The translations under genes and the position numbers were made by a program. The notes under the pieces are model-generated. The model searched no databases, was not told where the DNA came from, and saw nothing but the letters and a program-made list of their open reading frames with translations. Below are positions 48,277 through 61,194 of a DNA stretch of 64,000 nucleotides, piece after piece. Numbering within the stretch: position 1 is the first letter of the stretch; every line of letters starts with the position of its first letter. This DNA is from Metabacillus endolithicus (GTDB taxonomy: Bacteria > Bacillota > Bacilli > Bacillales > Bacillaceae). Location of the stretch: the NCBI RefSeq assembly GCF_023078335.1, contig NZ_CP095550.1, forward strand, positions 2,586,001-2,650,000, given 5' to 3'.

Positions 48277-49052
48277 TTCTTCTTTCCTCCACTATTAGAA
48301 GCTTCTTTTTGCTCCTTAAGCTCAGGACCTTTTATGAAGTATGTTTGAATGATCATGAATAAGTTACCTACTACCCAATATAGAGAAAGAGCTGCAGGGA
48401 AGCTAATTGCAAAAACGATAATCATAATAGGCATAATATAAAGCATCATAGCCATTTGAGGATTTTGATTTGCTGTACCAGCCATCATCATTTTTTGTTG
48501 AATAAATGTTGTTAAACCAGCAACCAACGGCAGGATAAAGAATGGATCTCTTTCACCCAAGTCAAACCATAAAAAATTATGCTCAGCGATTTCCGTTGTT
48601 CTCATAATTGCATGATAGAAACCAATCAGAATTGGCATCTGAACAATTAACGGGAAACAACCTGCAAGAGGATTAACACCATGCTTCTGGAATAAAGCCA
48701 TTGTCTCCTGTTGAAGCTTTTGTTGTGTTTGTTGATCTTTTGAGCTGTACTTTTCTCTTAACTTCTGCATTTCCGGTTGAATTGCTTGCATTGCTTTAGA
48801 ACTTTTCATTTGTTTAATCATTAGCGGTAAGATTGCTAATCGAATAATAATTGTAACAAGTACAATGGCAATCCCATAATTATCGCCTGTTAATTCAGCA
48901 AAATATGTAATAAGTTGTGATAAAGGATAGACGATATACGAATTCCAAAATCCTTCACTTTCAGATGTAATAGGAGTATTAACCTCCGTACATCCTGTTA
49001 AAAGGGTCAAAACACTGATTAACCCTGCTATTAAAAGTATGCGCCTCTTCAA
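48273..49052 (-). CDS. spoIIIJ: Membrane protein insertase SpoIIIJ (YidC family)
   Basis: 259 residues from a TTG 10 bases after AGGAGG. A lipoprotein signal ([17 protein letters not shown]) places a lipid-modified Cys near residue 21. Five membrane helices follow, with the conserved hydrophilic-groove Arg in [19 protein letters not shown]. It inserts membrane proteins and supports the sigma-G stage of sporulation. It is followed by jag, as in B. subtilis. Confidence 0.96.
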   Translation of the reverse strand: MKRRILLIAGLISVLTLLTGCTEVNTPITSESEGFWNSYIVYPLSQLITYFAELTGDNYGIAIVLVTIIIRLAILPLMIKQMKSSKAMQAIQPEMQKLREKYSSKDQQTQQKLQQETMALFQKHGVNPLAGCFPLIVQMPILIGFYHAIMRTTEIAEHNFLWFDLGERDPFFILPLVAGLTTFIQQKMMMAGTANQNPQMAMMLYIMPIMIIVFAISFPAALSLYWVVGNLFMIIQTYFIKGPELKEQKEASNSGGKKK

Positions 49053-49197
49053 ACCTTTTTTCCTCCTAACTGATAATAGATACTATTCATGTACGTTAAA
49101 AGATAGAAAAAGTTCCACATCGTTAATATCTTAACACTTTTATAAATAGAATTGTTTTTCTTAGTAAAGTTTTCGGTAGTATAATTTCAACAATATT

Positions 49198-49548
49198 CTA
49201 CATCTTCTTTGGCTGATATATTTTTGCTTTTCGAAATAAATGTTGCAAACTTCCTTTTACTTCATGATAATTCATTTCAGCTGCAGGCTTTCTAGCAATA
49301 ATAATAAATTCCTTACCAGAAGCAATCCGATGTTTTTCTTCTGTAAACACTTGTCGAATTAACCGCTTAACTTTATTTCTTGTTACAGCATTTCCTATTT
49401 TTTTGCTAACAGATAATCCAATTCGGAACTCTTTCTCTTCAGGCTTTTGCATGATATACAAAACAAATTGTCTATTGGCAAAAGATTTCCCTCTCTTGAA
49501 AACTACTTGAAAATCTTTATTCTTCTTTATTCTATATTTCCTTCTCAT
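49198..49548 (-). CDS. rnpA: Ribonuclease P protein component
   Basis: 116 residues. The RNR motif region [17 protein letters not shown] binds precursor tRNA and RNase P RNA. The basic N-terminus [14 protein letters not shown] is typical. GGAGTG precedes the ATG. It lies between rpmH and spoIIIJ in the standard order. Confidence 0.97.
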   Translation of the reverse strand: MRRKYRIKKNKDFQVVFKRGKSFANRQFVLYIMQKPEEKEFRIGLSVSKKIGNAVTRNKVKRLIRQVFTEEKHRIASGKEFIIIARKPAAEMNYHEVKGSLQHLFRKAKIYQPKKM

Positions 49549-49691
49549 CTATTTCACTCCGGTTTGTTCTGCTAATAAGCTAACAGAATAATCACCATCA
49601 TTATATCTGAAATAAAACGAATTTAAACAAGGAATGATCTAGCAGTCTTTTTCCTCATTTCCTTACTAAACCGTTTTTTTTCATTCATCTG

Positions 49692-49720
49692 CAAAAAAAG
49701 ACCACTGATTTTTCAGTGGC
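49692..49720 (-). terminator. Terminator after rpmH
   Basis: CCACTGA and TCAGTGG pair around four A on the minus strand and are followed by TCTTTTTTT; lies between rpmH and rnpA and may only partly stop transcription. Confidence 0.8.
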
Positions 49721-49855
49721 CTACGCTGATAATACTTTTCTTCCTCTGCGACGACGGCGAGCAAGAACTTTACGTCCATTAGCAGTGCTCATACGGCTAC
49801 GGAAACCATGAACTTTACTACGTTTACGTTTGTTTGGTTGATAAGTACGTTTCAT
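49721..49855 (-). CDS. rpmH: 50S ribosomal protein L34
   Basis: 44 residues: [20 protein letters not shown] at the start, then [20 protein letters not shown] and VLSA. This is the complete, highly conserved L34. A GGGAGG ribosome binding site lies upstream. It is the first leftward gene from oriC. Confidence 0.98.
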   Translation of the reverse strand: MKRTYQPNKRKRSKVHGFRSRMSTANGRKVLARRRRRGRKVLSA

Positions 49856-50115
49856 ATATGACACCTCCCTGAGGAATAACAGTTAAAGACAGTCTTACTA
49901 ATTATAGTTACCTACCCTATGAATTGTCAACCATCATCCGTTTTTTTATTAAGTTTATTTTCTTTTCATCATCTATTTTACATTTATTTATTATCCTCTA
50001 TTAATTCTTTTTTGAAATCCACTCTCCGCTTCAAGATCTCATATCCTTTTTAGAACAGCTTACCTCCAACCAAAATCAACAGCTAGACATCAACAATTGT
50101 TTAAGGTCCATAGCC

Positions 50116-50379
50116 TGTGGATAAATTTTCGACAGAATTCTCCACTATCCACATACGTTATCGACAACTTTTTCACAAGTTAGTCCATTGTGGACAATTT
50201 CCTTCAACAAATGATTAATTATGTGGATAAGTTTGTAAAAACCGTTGCATATCTAGATTTATTCTGATATTATATTTGTGTTTTCACTCTTAATAATCTA
50301 TTTTAAAAATCAACATATCCACAGACTGTGGATAACATGTGGAAAGATTATAAACAGCTTGTGTAAATTGTTGTCCACA
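50116..50379. promoter_or_regulatory. oriC, DnaA-box region upstream of dnaA
   Basis: Exact DnaA boxes (TGTGGATAA) lie at 50116-50124, 50222-50230 and 50327-50335. One-mismatch boxes lie at 50145-50153, 50189-50197, 50315-50323 and 50371-50379. Together with the cluster after dnaA this gives the bipartite origin of Bacillus. The rest of 49856-50533 is AT-rich and holds the dnaA promoter. Confidence 0.93.
50245..50273 (+). promoter_or_regulatory. dnaA promoter (SigA type)
   Basis: TTGCAT and TATTAT are 17 bases apart, embedded among DnaA boxes, which supports DnaA autoregulation. Confidence 0.75.
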
Positions 50380-50533
50380 TCACATGAGTTTTGTCGAAAA
50401 GATGTTTTTCTACTATATTATATATTTATTCACATTCTTTTGCATCTGTATGTTTATACATGAATATTCGCACCTTGTACAAAGCTTGTACAGTACGGTT
50501 AGGGATGCATCGTAAAGGAGGGACAAAACGCAA

Positions 50534-51886
50534 ATGGAGAATATATCTGAGCTTTGGAGTAAGGCTTTGGCAGAGATCGAAAAGAAAATTAGTAAGCCAA
50601 GCTTTGAAACATGGTTAAAATCAACAAAGGCTCATGGCATTCAAGGTGATACCTTAACAATTACCGCTCCTAACGAATTTGCAAGAGATTGGCTGGAATC
50701 CCGTTACTTACACTTAATCGCTGATTCAATTTATCAATTAACAGGTGAAGAGTTTGCTATAAAATTTATTATTCCCCAAAATCAGACGGATGATGATTTT
50801 GTTCCAAATTCACCGATCAAACAGATAAATAAAGCCGATGAAGAACAAACAGAATTACCGCAAAACATGCTAAATCCTAAGTATACATTTGATACTTTTG
50901 TTATTGGATCAGGAAATCGATTTGCTCATGCAGCATCATTAGCAGTAGCTGAAGCACCTGCAAAAGCCTATAATCCCCTTTTTATTTACGGGGGAGTTGG
51001 ACTTGGAAAAACTCACTTAATGCATGCCATTGGACATTATGTGATTGATCATAACCCATCGGCAAAAGTTGTTTATTTATCTTCTGAAAAGTTTACAAAT
51101 GAATTTATCAACTCTATTAGAGATAACAAAGCAGTTGATTTTCGTAACAAATATAGAAGTGTTGATGTACTTTTAATAGATGATATTCAATTCTTGGCTG
51201 GGAAAGAACAAACTCAAGAGGAATTTTTCCATACTTTTAATACATTGCATGAAGAGAGTAAGCAAATCGTTATTTCCAGTGATCGACCGCCAAAAGAAAT
51301 TCCAACATTAGAAGATCGCCTTCGTTCTCGCTTTGAATGGGGATTAATTACAGATATTACCCCTCCTGATTTGGAAACCAGGATTGCGATTCTCCGCAAA
51401 AAGGCTAAAGCTGAAGGGCTCGATATTCCTAATGAAGTTATGCTTTATATTGCAAATCAAATTGATTCAAATATTCGAGAGCTTGAAGGTGCACTGATTC
51501 GTGTAGTGGCCTATTCTTCTCTTATTAACAAAGATATAAATGCTGATTTGGCTGCTGAAGCACTAAAAGATATTATTCCAAACTCAAAACCAAAAATGAT
51601 TTCAATTAGTGATATTCAGCGAATAGTTGGACAAGAATATCAGGTGAAGTTAGAAGATTTTAAGGCGAAGAAACGAACAAAATCTGTTGCTTTTCCAAGA
51701 CAAATCGCTATGTATCTTTCAAGAGAACTTACCGATTCTTCTCTGCCTAAAATTGGTGAGGAATTTGGAGGACGAGATCATACAACCGTCATTCATGCTC
51801 ATGAGAAAATATCAAAAATGCTTCAAAGTGATGAGCAGCTGCAAAAACAGTTAAAAGATATTACTGGACTTTTAAAAGGCTCTTAA
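50534..51886 (+). CDS. dnaA: Chromosomal replication initiator DnaA
   Basis: 450 residues. Domain I (1-80) starts [20 protein letters not shown]. The AAA+ domain III has Walker [14 protein letters not shown], Walker [14 protein letters not shown] and the arginine-rich sensor region [11 protein letters not shown]. Domain IV carries [12 protein letters not shown], the DNA-binding signature. It opens the origin between itself and dnaN. GGAGGG lies 12 bases before the ATG. Confidence 0.98.
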   Translation: MENISELWSKALAEIEKKISKPSFETWLKSTKAHGIQGDTLTITAPNEFARDWLESRYLHLIADSIYQLTGEEFAIKFIIPQNQTDDDFVPNSPIKQINKADEEQTELPQNMLNPKYTFDTFVIGSGNRFAHAASLAVAEAPAKAYNPLFIYGGVGLGKTHLMHAIGHYVIDHNPSAKVVYLSSEKFTNEFINSIRDNKAVDFRNKYRSVDVLLIDDIQFLAGKEQTQEEFFHTFNTLHEESKQIVISSDRPPKEIPTLEDRLRSRFEWGLITDITPPDLETRIAILRKKAKAEGLDIPNEVMLYIANQIDSNIRELEGALIRVVAYSSLINKDINADLAAEALKDIIPNSKPKMISISDIQRIVGQEYQVKLEDFKAKKRTKSVAFPRQIAMYLSRELTDSSLPKIGEEFGGRDHTTVIHAHEKISKMLQSDEQLQKQLKDITGLLKGS

Positions 51887-51902
51887 TTTTAATATTGAAT
51901 AG

Positions 51903-52045
51903 TGTGAATAACTATTACACATATATACACAGTCTGTCCACATGTGGATAGGCTGTGTTTCCTTTCGTTTAGGTCAGTTATCCACATTTCCACAAGCCTA
52001 CTAGTACTTCTACTATATTTTTATAAAAAAATAATATAACTAGAA
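51903..52045. promoter_or_regulatory. oriC unwinding region between dnaA and dnaN
   Basis: DnaA boxes lie at 51978-51986 (exact TTATCCACA), with near matches at 51903-51911, 51934-51942 and 51943-51951. They are followed by repeated trinucleotides (CTA-type, 51998-52016) in the DnaA-trio position and by an A/T-only tract (about 52014-52038). This is the layout of the B. subtilis basal unwinding system. Confidence 0.9.
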
Positions 52046-52113
52046 CCTGAAAAATTGAGAAACTCTCGTAGTCAAGAAAATATTTCAAGTAGCTAGGAAA
52101 CAGGAGGAAAACG

Positions 52114-53253
52114 ATGATGAAATTCATTATTCAACGAGATAAATTAGTTCAAAGTGTTCAAGATGTAATGAAAGCTGTATCATCTAGAACAACAATTCCG
52201 ATTTTAACAGGTATAAAAATTGTTGCTGATTCTGAAGGAGTCACATTAACTGGCAGTGACTCTGATATTTCTATCGAATCTTTTATTCCTGCTGAAGAAG
52301 ATGACAAAGAGAATGTTGAAATTCTTCAATCAGGAAGTGTTGTTTTACAAGCCAAGTTTTTTAGTGAAATCGTTAAAAAATTGCCTATGGACATTGTAGA
52401 AATTGAAGTTGGAAATCACCATTCAACGGTAATCCGTTCAGGTAAGGCTGAATTTAGTCTAAATGGATTAGATGCAGAAGAATATCCTCATCTTCCACAA
52501 ATTGAGGAAGAAAATATTTTTAAAATCCCAACCGATTTACTAAAAGCAATGGTTCGTCAAACAGTTTTTGCTGTTTCAACATCTGAGACAAGACCTATCT
52601 TAACAGGTGTAAACTGGAAGCTAGAAAACAGTGAGTTAATATGTATCGCAACAGATAGTCACCGCCTGGCATTAAGAAAATCCTTAATTAACTCAGAAAA
52701 TCAAAGCTCTTACAATGTTGTCATTCCAGGAAAAAGTCTAAGTGAGTTAAGCAAAATTTTAGATGATACAAACGAACCAATTGAAATTGTCATTACTGAA
52801 AACCAAGTATTGTTTAAGGCAAAAAATCTATTATTTTTCTCAAGACTTTTAGACGGAAATTATCCTGATACTTCCCGTTTGATTCCAAATGAGAGTAAAA
52901 CAAATTTAGTTCTAAATTCCAAAGATTTCTTACAAGCAATCGATCGTGCCTCCTTATTGGCTAAAGAAGCACGAAATAATGTTGTTAAACTATCAACTCT
53001 AACAGACGGGATGATTGAGGTTTCATCTAATTCCCCTGAGATTGGAAAAGTAAGTGAAGAAATACAAGTGGAGCAAATTGATGGTGAAGAATTAAAGATT
53101 TCATTTAGTGCAAAATATGTAATGGATGCTTTAAAGGCACTTGAAGGAAATGAAATCAGCGTTGACTTCACTGGAGCAATGAGACCTTTTGTTATTCGTA
53201 CAAAAGATGACGATTCTATGTTACAGTTAATTTTACCAGTTAGAACATATTGA
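52114..53253 (+). CDS. dnaN: DNA polymerase III beta subunit (sliding clamp)
   Basis: 379 residues. It forms a ring clamp for polymerase III and many repair enzymes. VSSRTTIPILTGIKI, LTGSDSDISIES and the C-terminal LILPVRTY are conserved. Two ATGs stand in tandem after AGGAGG; the first is used here, the second is equally possible. Confidence 0.97.
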   Translation: MMKFIIQRDKLVQSVQDVMKAVSSRTTIPILTGIKIVADSEGVTLTGSDSDISIESFIPAEEDDKENVEILQSGSVVLQAKFFSEIVKKLPMDIVEIEVGNHHSTVIRSGKAEFSLNGLDAEEYPHLPQIEEENIFKIPTDLLKAMVRQTVFAVSTSETRPILTGVNWKLENSELICIATDSHRLALRKSLINSENQSSYNVVIPGKSLSELSKILDDTNEPIEIVITENQVLFKAKNLLFFSRLLDGNYPDTSRLIPNESKTNLVLNSKDFLQAIDRASLLAKEARNNVVKLSTLTDGMIEVSSNSPEIGKVSEEIQVEQIDGEELKISFSAKYVMDALKALEGNEISVDFTGAMRPFVIRTKDDDSMLQLILPVRTY

Positions 53254-53266
53254 TGATAAAAATAGC

Positions 53267-53292
53267 AGGCTGACGTTCGTCAGCCTTTTCTT
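53267..53292 (+). terminator. Terminator after dnaN
   Basis: AGGCTGAC and GTCAGCCT pair around GTTC and are followed by TTTCTTTATTT. Confidence 0.85.
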
Positions 53293-53369
53293 TATTTATG
53301 AGATAATAAATTCCTGATTTAATCCAGAAAGAATACCTTATCTCTTATGGTTAGAAATAAACCTGTATG

Positions 53370-53464
53370 GGTATTTGTACCTACTTCGACTCCAGGAGTC
53401 TAAAGGTGGTGTCCGTTCCTGAAGGACACACAGATTTCCAATACCGAAGTTGTTGTACTTCAGC
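53370..53464 (+). ncRNA. Structured element upstream of yaaA (unassigned)
   Basis: Several complementary pieces occur in 95 bases: GGTATT with AATACC (53440-53445), ACTTCG (53383-53388) with CGAAGT (53445-53450), GTGTCC (53409-53414) with GGACAC (53424-53429), and GACTC with GAGTC. The first two pairings are mutually exclusive, suggesting alternative folds. Whether it is a leader, a repeat remnant or a small RNA cannot be told from the sequence. Confidence 0.35.
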
Positions 53465-53517
53465 ACATTTTTTTAGTAAAATATAAAGTTAGAGACTACT
53501 GAGGAAGGTGGTTCGCT

Positions 53518-53733
53518 ATGGCAAAACCAGTTAAAATTGATACAGAGTTTATAACATTAGGTCAATTCCTAAAATTAGCAGATGTTATTCAATCTGGTGG
53601 GATGGCTAAATGGTTTTTAGCTGAATACGAAATCTTTGTGAATAATGAACCTGAAAATCGCCGTGGTAAAAAGCTAAGAGATGGTGATGTTTTATATATT
53701 CCTGATTTCGGCACATATATTGTGAAAAATTAA
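53518..53733 (+). CDS. yaaA: S4-domain RNA-binding protein YaaA (RlbA)
   Basis: 71 residues. [20 protein letters not shown] and [16 protein letters not shown] form an S4-like RNA-binding fold. GAAGGTGG lies upstream. It sits between dnaN and recF in all Bacillus; family members have been linked to ribosome assembly. Confidence 0.93.
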   Translation: MAKPVKIDTEFITLGQFLKLADVIQSGGMAKWFLAEYEIFVNNEPENRRGKKLRDGDVLYIPDFGTYIVKN

Positions 53734-53749
53734 AGTTGGTGTACAAATT

Positions 53750-54877
53750 TTGTTTATAAATGAGCTGAAATTAAAAAATTATCGTAATTATGAAGAATTG
53801 ACGATTCAGTTTGAAAATAAAGTGAATGTAATTTTAGGTGAAAATGCACAAGGTAAAACCAATGTGATGGAATCAATCTATGTGCTTGCTATGGCGAAGT
53901 CACACCGAACTTCAAATGATAAAGAGTTGATTGGCTGGGACAAAGAATATGCTAAAATAGAAGGTAGTATCGAAAAATATAATCGTTCAACTGCCCTTCA
54001 ATTAGTTATTTCTAAAAAAGGCAAAAAAGCAAAATTAAATCATATTGAGCAAGAGAAACTCAGCCAATACGTCGGGGCAATGAATGTGATTATGTTTGCA
54101 CCAGAGGATTTGAATTTAGTAAAAGGAAGCCCTCAGGTAAGAAGAAGATTTATAGATATGGAAATTGGTCAGGTTTCAGCTATCTATCTGCATGATTTGA
54201 GTCGTTATCAAAAAATTATGCAGCAGCGTAATCATTATTTGAAGCTGTTACAGATGCGCAAACAAAAGGATCAAACGATGCTTGATGTTTTAACTGAACA
54301 ACTGTGTGAGGCAGCTGCAAAAATCATTTATAAACGTTTGCGGTTTATTTCTGAGCTCCAAAAATGGGCTGAGCCTGTGCATTCAGGGATAAGCAGAGGC
54401 TTAGAAACACTAAGAATCAAATATAAACCCTCTGTGGATGTATCAGAAGATTATGATTTGACGAAAATGATAGAAGCATATGAACAAAAATTTGCTAAAA
54501 TAAGAGAGAAGGAAATTGAACGGGGGGCAACTTTAGCAGGCCCACACCGGGATGACTTAACCTTTTTTGTAAATGACCATGATGTGCAAACCTATGGTTC
54601 ACAGGGACAACAAAGAACCACTGCTTTATCGTTAAAACTAGCGGAGATTGACCTGATTCATAATGAGATAGGAGAATATCCAATCCTCTTGCTTGATGAT
54701 GTTTTATCCGAACTGGATGATTATAGACAATCACACTTATTGAACACCATTCAAGGCAAGGTTCAAACGTTTGTAACAACAACAAGTGTTGAAGGAATTG
54801 ATCATCAAACATTAAAAGAAGCTGCTACTTTCCGTGTAAGAGCAGGAGAGCTTGCTGACGATAAAAGAGGTGACTGA
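53750..54877 (+). CDS. recF: DNA replication and repair protein RecF
   Basis: 375 residues from a TTG; the protein begins [20 protein letters not shown]. Walker A is [14 protein letters not shown], the ABC signature region is [19 protein letters not shown], and Walker B is [11 protein letters not shown]. It helps load RecA at gaps. No strong ribosome binding site is visible, so translation may couple to yaaA 16 bases upstream. Confidence 0.96.
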   Translation: MFINELKLKNYRNYEELTIQFENKVNVILGENAQGKTNVMESIYVLAMAKSHRTSNDKELIGWDKEYAKIEGSIEKYNRSTALQLVISKKGKKAKLNHIEQEKLSQYVGAMNVIMFAPEDLNLVKGSPQVRRRFIDMEIGQVSAIYLHDLSRYQKIMQQRNHYLKLLQMRKQKDQTMLDVLTEQLCEAAAKIIYKRLRFISELQKWAEPVHSGISRGLETLRIKYKPSVDVSEDYDLTKMIEAYEQKFAKIREKEIERGATLAGPHRDDLTFFVNDHDVQTYGSQGQQRTTALSLKLAEIDLIHNEIGEYPILLLDDVLSELDDYRQSHLLNTIQGKVQTFVTTTSVEGIDHQTLKEAATFRVRAGELADDKRGD

Positions 54878-54878
54878 T

Positions 54879-55124
54879 TTGTATATTCATCTGGGAGACA
54901 ATTTTGTTGTACCATCAAAAGAGGTCGTGATGATATTGGATCGACACTCTTCACAAGATTCCGCCATTGTAGATGAATTTTTTCAAAAGCAAAAAGAAAG
55001 AATCGTTCAACTGGCAAATGGTGAAGCAAAATCCATTATTGTGACGGTTAATAAAATTTATTTCTCGCCTTTATCATCAAGTACATTAAAAAAACGAGCA
55101 CAAGTTGCTTTTGATATAGATTAA
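54879..55124 (+). CDS. remB: Extracellular matrix regulator RemB (YaaB)
   Basis: 81 residues from the TTG that follows AGAGGTGACTGAT; it begins one base after the recF stop. MYIHLGDNFVVPSKEVVMIL and the C-terminal KKRAQVAFDID match the DUF370/RemB family, a DNA-binding-like activator of biofilm matrix genes. The length equals B. subtilis RemB. Confidence 0.93.
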   Translation: MYIHLGDNFVVPSKEVVMILDRHSSQDSAIVDEFFQKQKERIVQLANGEAKSIIVTVNKIYFSPLSSSTLKKRAQVAFDID

Positions 55125-55213
55125 TTAAATGATGAAAGTCTAGCTTCTTAACAGAAAGGGCTTAAGAGTATGGCTTTGAGTGCAACGACAAGTAAGCTTT
55201 AGGAAAAGTGTAG

Positions 55214-57151
<1,938 letters not shown>

Positions 57152-57163
57152 TTTATTTGAAAG

Positions 57164-57192
57164 AACACCTCATCTCGGTGAGGTGTTTTTTA
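57164..57192 (+). terminator. Terminator of gyrB
   Basis: ACACCTCA and TGAGGTGT pair around six bases and are followed by TTTTTT. Confidence 0.88.
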
Positions 57193-57290
57193 CATAGAAT
57201 GTTAGATAAAAAAAGAGATTGTGATCGTGTAAGAAATGTTAGCTGAAAACGAATATTCCATCAAATTGATGTGTAATCTTTCGCTAATAT

Positions 57291-57299
57291 TGCTATAAT
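57291..57299 (+). promoter_or_regulatory. gyrA promoter, extended -10
   Basis: TGCTATAAT is a perfect extended -10. The -35 hexamer is poor, as allowed for that class. It lies about 160 bases upstream of gyrA. Confidence 0.6.
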
Positions 57300-57328
57300 G
57301 AAGAGTAGACTAATTATTTAACATAACC

Positions 57329-57425
57329 AATTGGGCAGGTTTTATTATATTTAAAACTATCAACTTTTCTACAAGAAGATAGTATTTTGCCATTTTTCGA
57401 TGTAGTGTTTTTGGCACTCCCAATT
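57329..57425 (+). promoter_or_regulatory. Structured 5' leader of gyrA (candidate three-way junction)
   Basis: AATTGGG (57329-57335) can pair with CCCAATT (57419-57425). Inside it, ACTATC (57356-57361) pairs with GATAGT (57378-57383), and TGCCA (57388-57392) pairs with TGGCA (57412-57416). The three nested stems lie between the gyrA promoter and its ribosome binding site. It matches no leader class I know. Confidence 0.45.
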
Positions 57426-57460
57426 AAATTAAGAAAAGGAATAAGGGAGGTTATTTTAAT

Positions 57461-59968
57461 ATGGCGGAAAATCAAGGATCACATGTTATTGAGAGAAATA
57501 TTAGTAATGAAATGCGAGAATCTTTTTTAGGTTATGCGATGAGTGTAATTGTGTCTCGTGCATTACCGGACGTTCGTGATGGACTGAAACCTGTTCATCG
57601 ACGCATTCTCTATGCAATGAATGACTTAGGAATGACATCTGATAAACCATTTAAAAAATCAGCACGTATCGTTGGAGAAGTTATTGGTAAATACCATCCA
57701 CACGGTGACTCTGCTGTATATGAAACAATGGTTCGTATGGCACAGAATTTTAACTATAGATATATGCTAGTAGATGGACACGGAAACTTCGGTTCAGTTG
57801 ATGGAGATTCAGCAGCTGCGATGCGTTATACCGAAGCTCGTATGTCTAAAATATCGATGGAGCTAATCCGTGATATAAACAAAGATACAATTGATTATCA
57901 AGATAACTATGATGGCTCCGAAAGAGAACCGGTAGTCCTTCCAGCGAGATTTCCTAATTTACTTGTGAACGGTGCTACTGGAATTGCGGTAGGAATGGCA
58001 ACAAATATTCCTCCACATCAATTAGGTGAAATTATTGACGGGGTTCTAGCTATTAGTAAGGATCCTGATATATCAATTCCTGAAATAATGGAAATTATCC
58101 CGGGGCCGGACTTCCCAACAGCTGGACAAATTATCGGAAGAAGCGGAATCCGAAAAGCATATGAAACTGGCCGTGGTTCAATTACCCTTAGAGCGAAGGT
58201 TGAGATTGAAGAAAAGGCTTCAGGTAAGCAAGTAATTATCGTCAAGGAAATTCCTTATCAAGTAAATAAAGCAAAGCTAGTTGAAAAAATTGCAGAGCTT
58301 GTTCGAGATAAAAAGATTGACGGAATTACAGATTTACGTGATGAATCTGATCGTAACGGGATGCGTGTTGTTATCGAGGTTCGTAAGGATGCTAATGCGA
58401 ATGTGTTACTTAATAACCTTTATAAACAAACAGCACTTCAAACAAGCTTTGGTATTAATATGCTATCTCTAGTAGATGGACATCCTAAAGTATTAAATAT
58501 TAAGCAAATGCTTTATTACTATCTTGAACATCAAAAAGTAGTGATTAAACGTCGTACTGCTTTTGAATTAAGAAAAGCAGAGGCACGTGCTCACATTTTA
58601 GAAGGTTTACGAATTGCCCTTGATCATTTGGATGCTGTGATTGCCTTAATTCGTAGCTCGCAAACAACTGAAATTGCCCGTAACGGATTAATGGAACAGT
58701 TTTCTTTAAGTGAGAAGCAAGCACAAGCAATCCTTGATATGAGACTTCAACGATTAACAGGTTTAGAAAGAGAAAAAATTGAAGAAGAATATCAATCACT
58801 TGTGAAACTAATTGCAGAACTAAAAGCAATTCTTGCGGATGAAGAGAAAGTACTTGAAATCATACGTGAAGAGCTAACTGAAATTAAAGAGCGATTCAAC
58901 GATGAGCGCCGTACTGAAATTGTAGCAGGTGGAATTGAAAGTATTGAAGATGAGGATTTAATTCCTGTAGAAAACATTGTTATTACATTAACTCATAATG
59001 GATACATTAAACGACTTCCTGTTTCAACATATCGTACACAAAAACGTGGTGGACGTGGTATACAAGGTATGGGAACAAATGATGATGACTTTGTTGAACA
59101 ACTACTAACAACATCAACCCATGATACGATTCTTTTCTTTACAAACAAAGGAAAAGTATATCGAGCAAAAGGTTATGAAATACCTGAGTTTAGTAGAACA
59201 GCTAAAGGATTGCCGATCATAAATCTTCTGAGTGTAGAAAAAGGTGAGTGGGTTAATGCAATCATTCCGGTTTCGGAATTTGTAGATGATTGGTTCTTAT
59301 TCTTTACTACAAAAGATGGAGTGTCAAAACGTTCTCCTCTATCTCAATTTGCTAATATCCGAAACAACGGTTTAATTGCAGTAGGACTTCGTGAAGAAGA
59401 TGAGCTTATTTCTGTAAAATTAACTGATGGTTCAAAGGATATCATCATCGGCACGAAAAATGGTATGCTTATCCGATTCCCGGAATCAGATGTTCGTTCT
59501 ATGGGTAGAACAGCTTCAGGAGTAAAAGGAATCTCACTTGAAGAAAGTGATGAAGTTGTTGGTATGGAGATTCTTGAAGATGATGTGGATGTTTTAATTG
59601 TAACAAGCAATGGTTACGGTAAACGTACTCCTGCTGAGGAATATCGCATACAAAGTCGTGGTGGTAAAGGATTAAAAACTTGTAATATTACAGAGAAAAA
59701 TGGCCCAGTTGTCTCTGTGAAAGCAGCTACAGGTGAAGAGGATATTATGTTGATTACGGCAAGCGGAATTGTCATTCGTATGGATGTTGATACGATTTCT
59801 AAAATGGGCCGTAACACTCAAGGTGTAAAATTAATTAGACTTGATGAAAATGTATCTGTATCTACTGTAGCGTTAGTGCAAAAAGAAGAAGATTCTCAAG
59901 ATGAAATGAATGAAGAAGAACTAGAAGAAACAGAACAGCAGTTGGAAAATGATTCATCTGAAGAATAA
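57461..59968 (+). CDS. gyrA: DNA gyrase subunit A
   Basis: 835 residues. The catalytic Tyr123 is in [13 protein letters not shown]. The quinolone region reads [10 protein letters not shown] with Ser84 and Glu88, the drug-sensitive residues. The C-terminal beta-pinwheel contains [13 protein letters not shown] (GyrA box) and ends in an acidic tail. AAGGGAGG precedes the ATG. It has its own promoter and leader, separate from gyrB. Confidence 0.98.
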   Translation: MAENQGSHVIERNISNEMRESFLGYAMSVIVSRALPDVRDGLKPVHRRILYAMNDLGMTSDKPFKKSARIVGEVIGKYHPHGDSAVYETMVRMAQNFNYRYMLVDGHGNFGSVDGDSAAAMRYTEARMSKISMELIRDINKDTIDYQDNYDGSEREPVVLPARFPNLLVNGATGIAVGMATNIPPHQLGEIIDGVLAISKDPDISIPEIMEIIPGPDFPTAGQIIGRSGIRKAYETGRGSITLRAKVEIEEKASGKQVIIVKEIPYQVNKAKLVEKIAELVRDKKIDGITDLRDESDRNGMRVVIEVRKDANANVLLNNLYKQTALQTSFGINMLSLVDGHPKVLNIKQMLYYYLEHQKVVIKRRTAFELRKAEARAHILEGLRIALDHLDAVIALIRSSQTTEIARNGLMEQFSLSEKQAQAILDMRLQRLTGLEREKIEEEYQSLVKLIAELKAILADEEKVLEIIREELTEIKERFNDERRTEIVAGGIESIEDEDLIPVENIVITLTHNGYIKRLPVSTYRTQKRGGRGIQGMGTNDDDFVEQLLTTSTHDTILFFTNKGKVYRAKGYEIPEFSRTAKGLPIINLLSVEKGEWVNAIIPVSEFVDDWFLFFTTKDGVSKRSPLSQFANIRNNGLIAVGLREEDELISVKLTDGSKDIIIGTKNGMLIRFPESDVRSMGRTASGVKGISLEESDEVVGMEILEDDVDVLIVTSNGYGKRTPAEEYRIQSRGGKGLKTCNITEKNGPVVSVKAATGEEDIMLITASGIVIRMDVDTISKMGRNTQGVKLIRLDENVSVSTVALVQKEEDSQDEMNEEELEETEQQLENDSSEE

Positions 59969-59978
59969 TATAAGATAG

Positions 59979-60024
59979 AAGACTGAATACACATTCTTTG
60001 AGTGTGGAATTCAGTCTTTTTTTA
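59979..60024 (+). terminator. Terminator of gyrA
   Basis: AAGACTGAAT and ATTCAGTCTT enclose a CACA/TGTG inner stem and are followed by TTTTTTT. Confidence 0.88.
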
Positions 60025-60079
60025 CATTCTTAAACATTCTCATTATTTTTTGTTTATAATGTCATAAGGGGGGATACCT

Positions 60080-61177
60080 TTGAAGATTCATATTAGTCAA
60101 TTAGAAGAAGGTTGTATCTTATCAAAGCCGATTTTATCAGCAACTAATAAACCTTTAGCATATAAAAATACAATTATTACAAAGCACATTAAGGAAGCAC
60201 TTATAGCATTTCTAGTAAAAGAAGTTGAAGTGGAAAACATTCTTGAAAACGGCCAGGAATTCAAATTAGCTGGACATAGTAATGAGCAAGATGAAACAGA
60301 AGATAAAGTGGTTGAGGATAGTGTAATAATAAAATCGTTTTACCACCAATACCTTGAAGCTGTACAAGCTTATAAACAGCTTTTTATAAGTTGGCAGTCA
60401 GGTGTTCAAATTGATATCAACAAAGTAAGACAATTGATTTTACCCCTAGTTTCTGAAATTGAAAGTAATGATGAGGAAGTCTTTAAACTCTATCATTATT
60501 GTAAGCAGGAAGATTATATGTACCACCATAGTGTATCTGTGGCGTTAGTAAGTGCCTTTCTAGCTCAAAAATTAGGCTATCAAAAGGGAGAAATAAATCA
60601 AATTGCTTTAACGGGATTATTATGTGATTGTGGTATGTCAAAAGTAAACCCAGCAATCCTAACTAAAAAAGTAACATTAACCGAAAGTGAATATAAAGAT
60701 ATTAAACAACATCCGGCCCATAGCTATAATTTATTAAAAAATATTATGTCAATTAAGGATGGAGTGAAGTTGGGGGTTCTTCAGCATCATCATGAACGAA
60801 TAGATGGAAGTGGATATCCCCTAAGCGTGAAAGCTGAAAAGCTCCATCCTTATAGCAAAATAGTAGCATTAGCTGATATTTACCAAGCTATGGTTGCAGT
60901 AAGACCATATAGAAGTAAGCAGTCACCATTTAAAGTGTTAGAACAAATTATGGAGGACGAATTCGGGAAATTTGATCTTACAATTATTAATGAATTAAAA
61001 AAAGGAATAACAAGGTTTTCTACAGGTACAAAGGTAAAGTTATCAGATGGATTAGATGCTGAAATTATTTTTATGGATGATAATAATCCAACTAGACCTA
61101 TGGTGAAATACTTGTATTCTCAAGAGATCATCTCTTTAAAAGATAGAAGAGAATTATTTATTGAAGAAATTATATAA
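60080..61177 (+). CDS. HD-GYP-like domain protein with altered HD motif
   Basis: 365 residues from TTG after AAGGGGGG. The N-terminal part (MKIHISQLEEGCILSKPILS) is of the type that precedes HD-GYP domains. The HD-GYP domain covers about 145-300 with HHSVSVALVSAFLA, HHHERIDGSGYP (GYP motif) and KIVALADIYQAMVAVRPY. The HD pair itself reads LLCDCGMSKV: His is replaced by Cys182, before Asp183. HD-GYP proteins hydrolyse c-di-GMP using metals bound at HD; loss of the His may impair catalysis or change metal use. It lies between gyrA and the rRNA operon. Confidence 0.85.
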   Translation: MKIHISQLEEGCILSKPILSATNKPLAYKNTIITKHIKEALIAFLVKEVEVENILENGQEFKLAGHSNEQDETEDKVVEDSVIIKSFYHQYLEAVQAYKQLFISWQSGVQIDINKVRQLILPLVSEIESNDEEVFKLYHYCKQEDYMYHHSVSVALVSAFLAQKLGYQKGEINQIALTGLLCDCGMSKVNPAILTKKVTLTESEYKDIKQHPAHSYNLLKNIMSIKDGVKLGVLQHHHERIDGSGYPLSVKAEKLHPYSKIVALADIYQAMVAVRPYRSKQSPFKVLEQIMEDEFGKFDLTIINELKKGITRFSTGTKVKLSDGLDAEIIFMDDNNPTRPMVKYLYSQEIISLKDRRELFIEEII

Positions 61178-61194
61178 AAAGTACTCGGTTTGTG

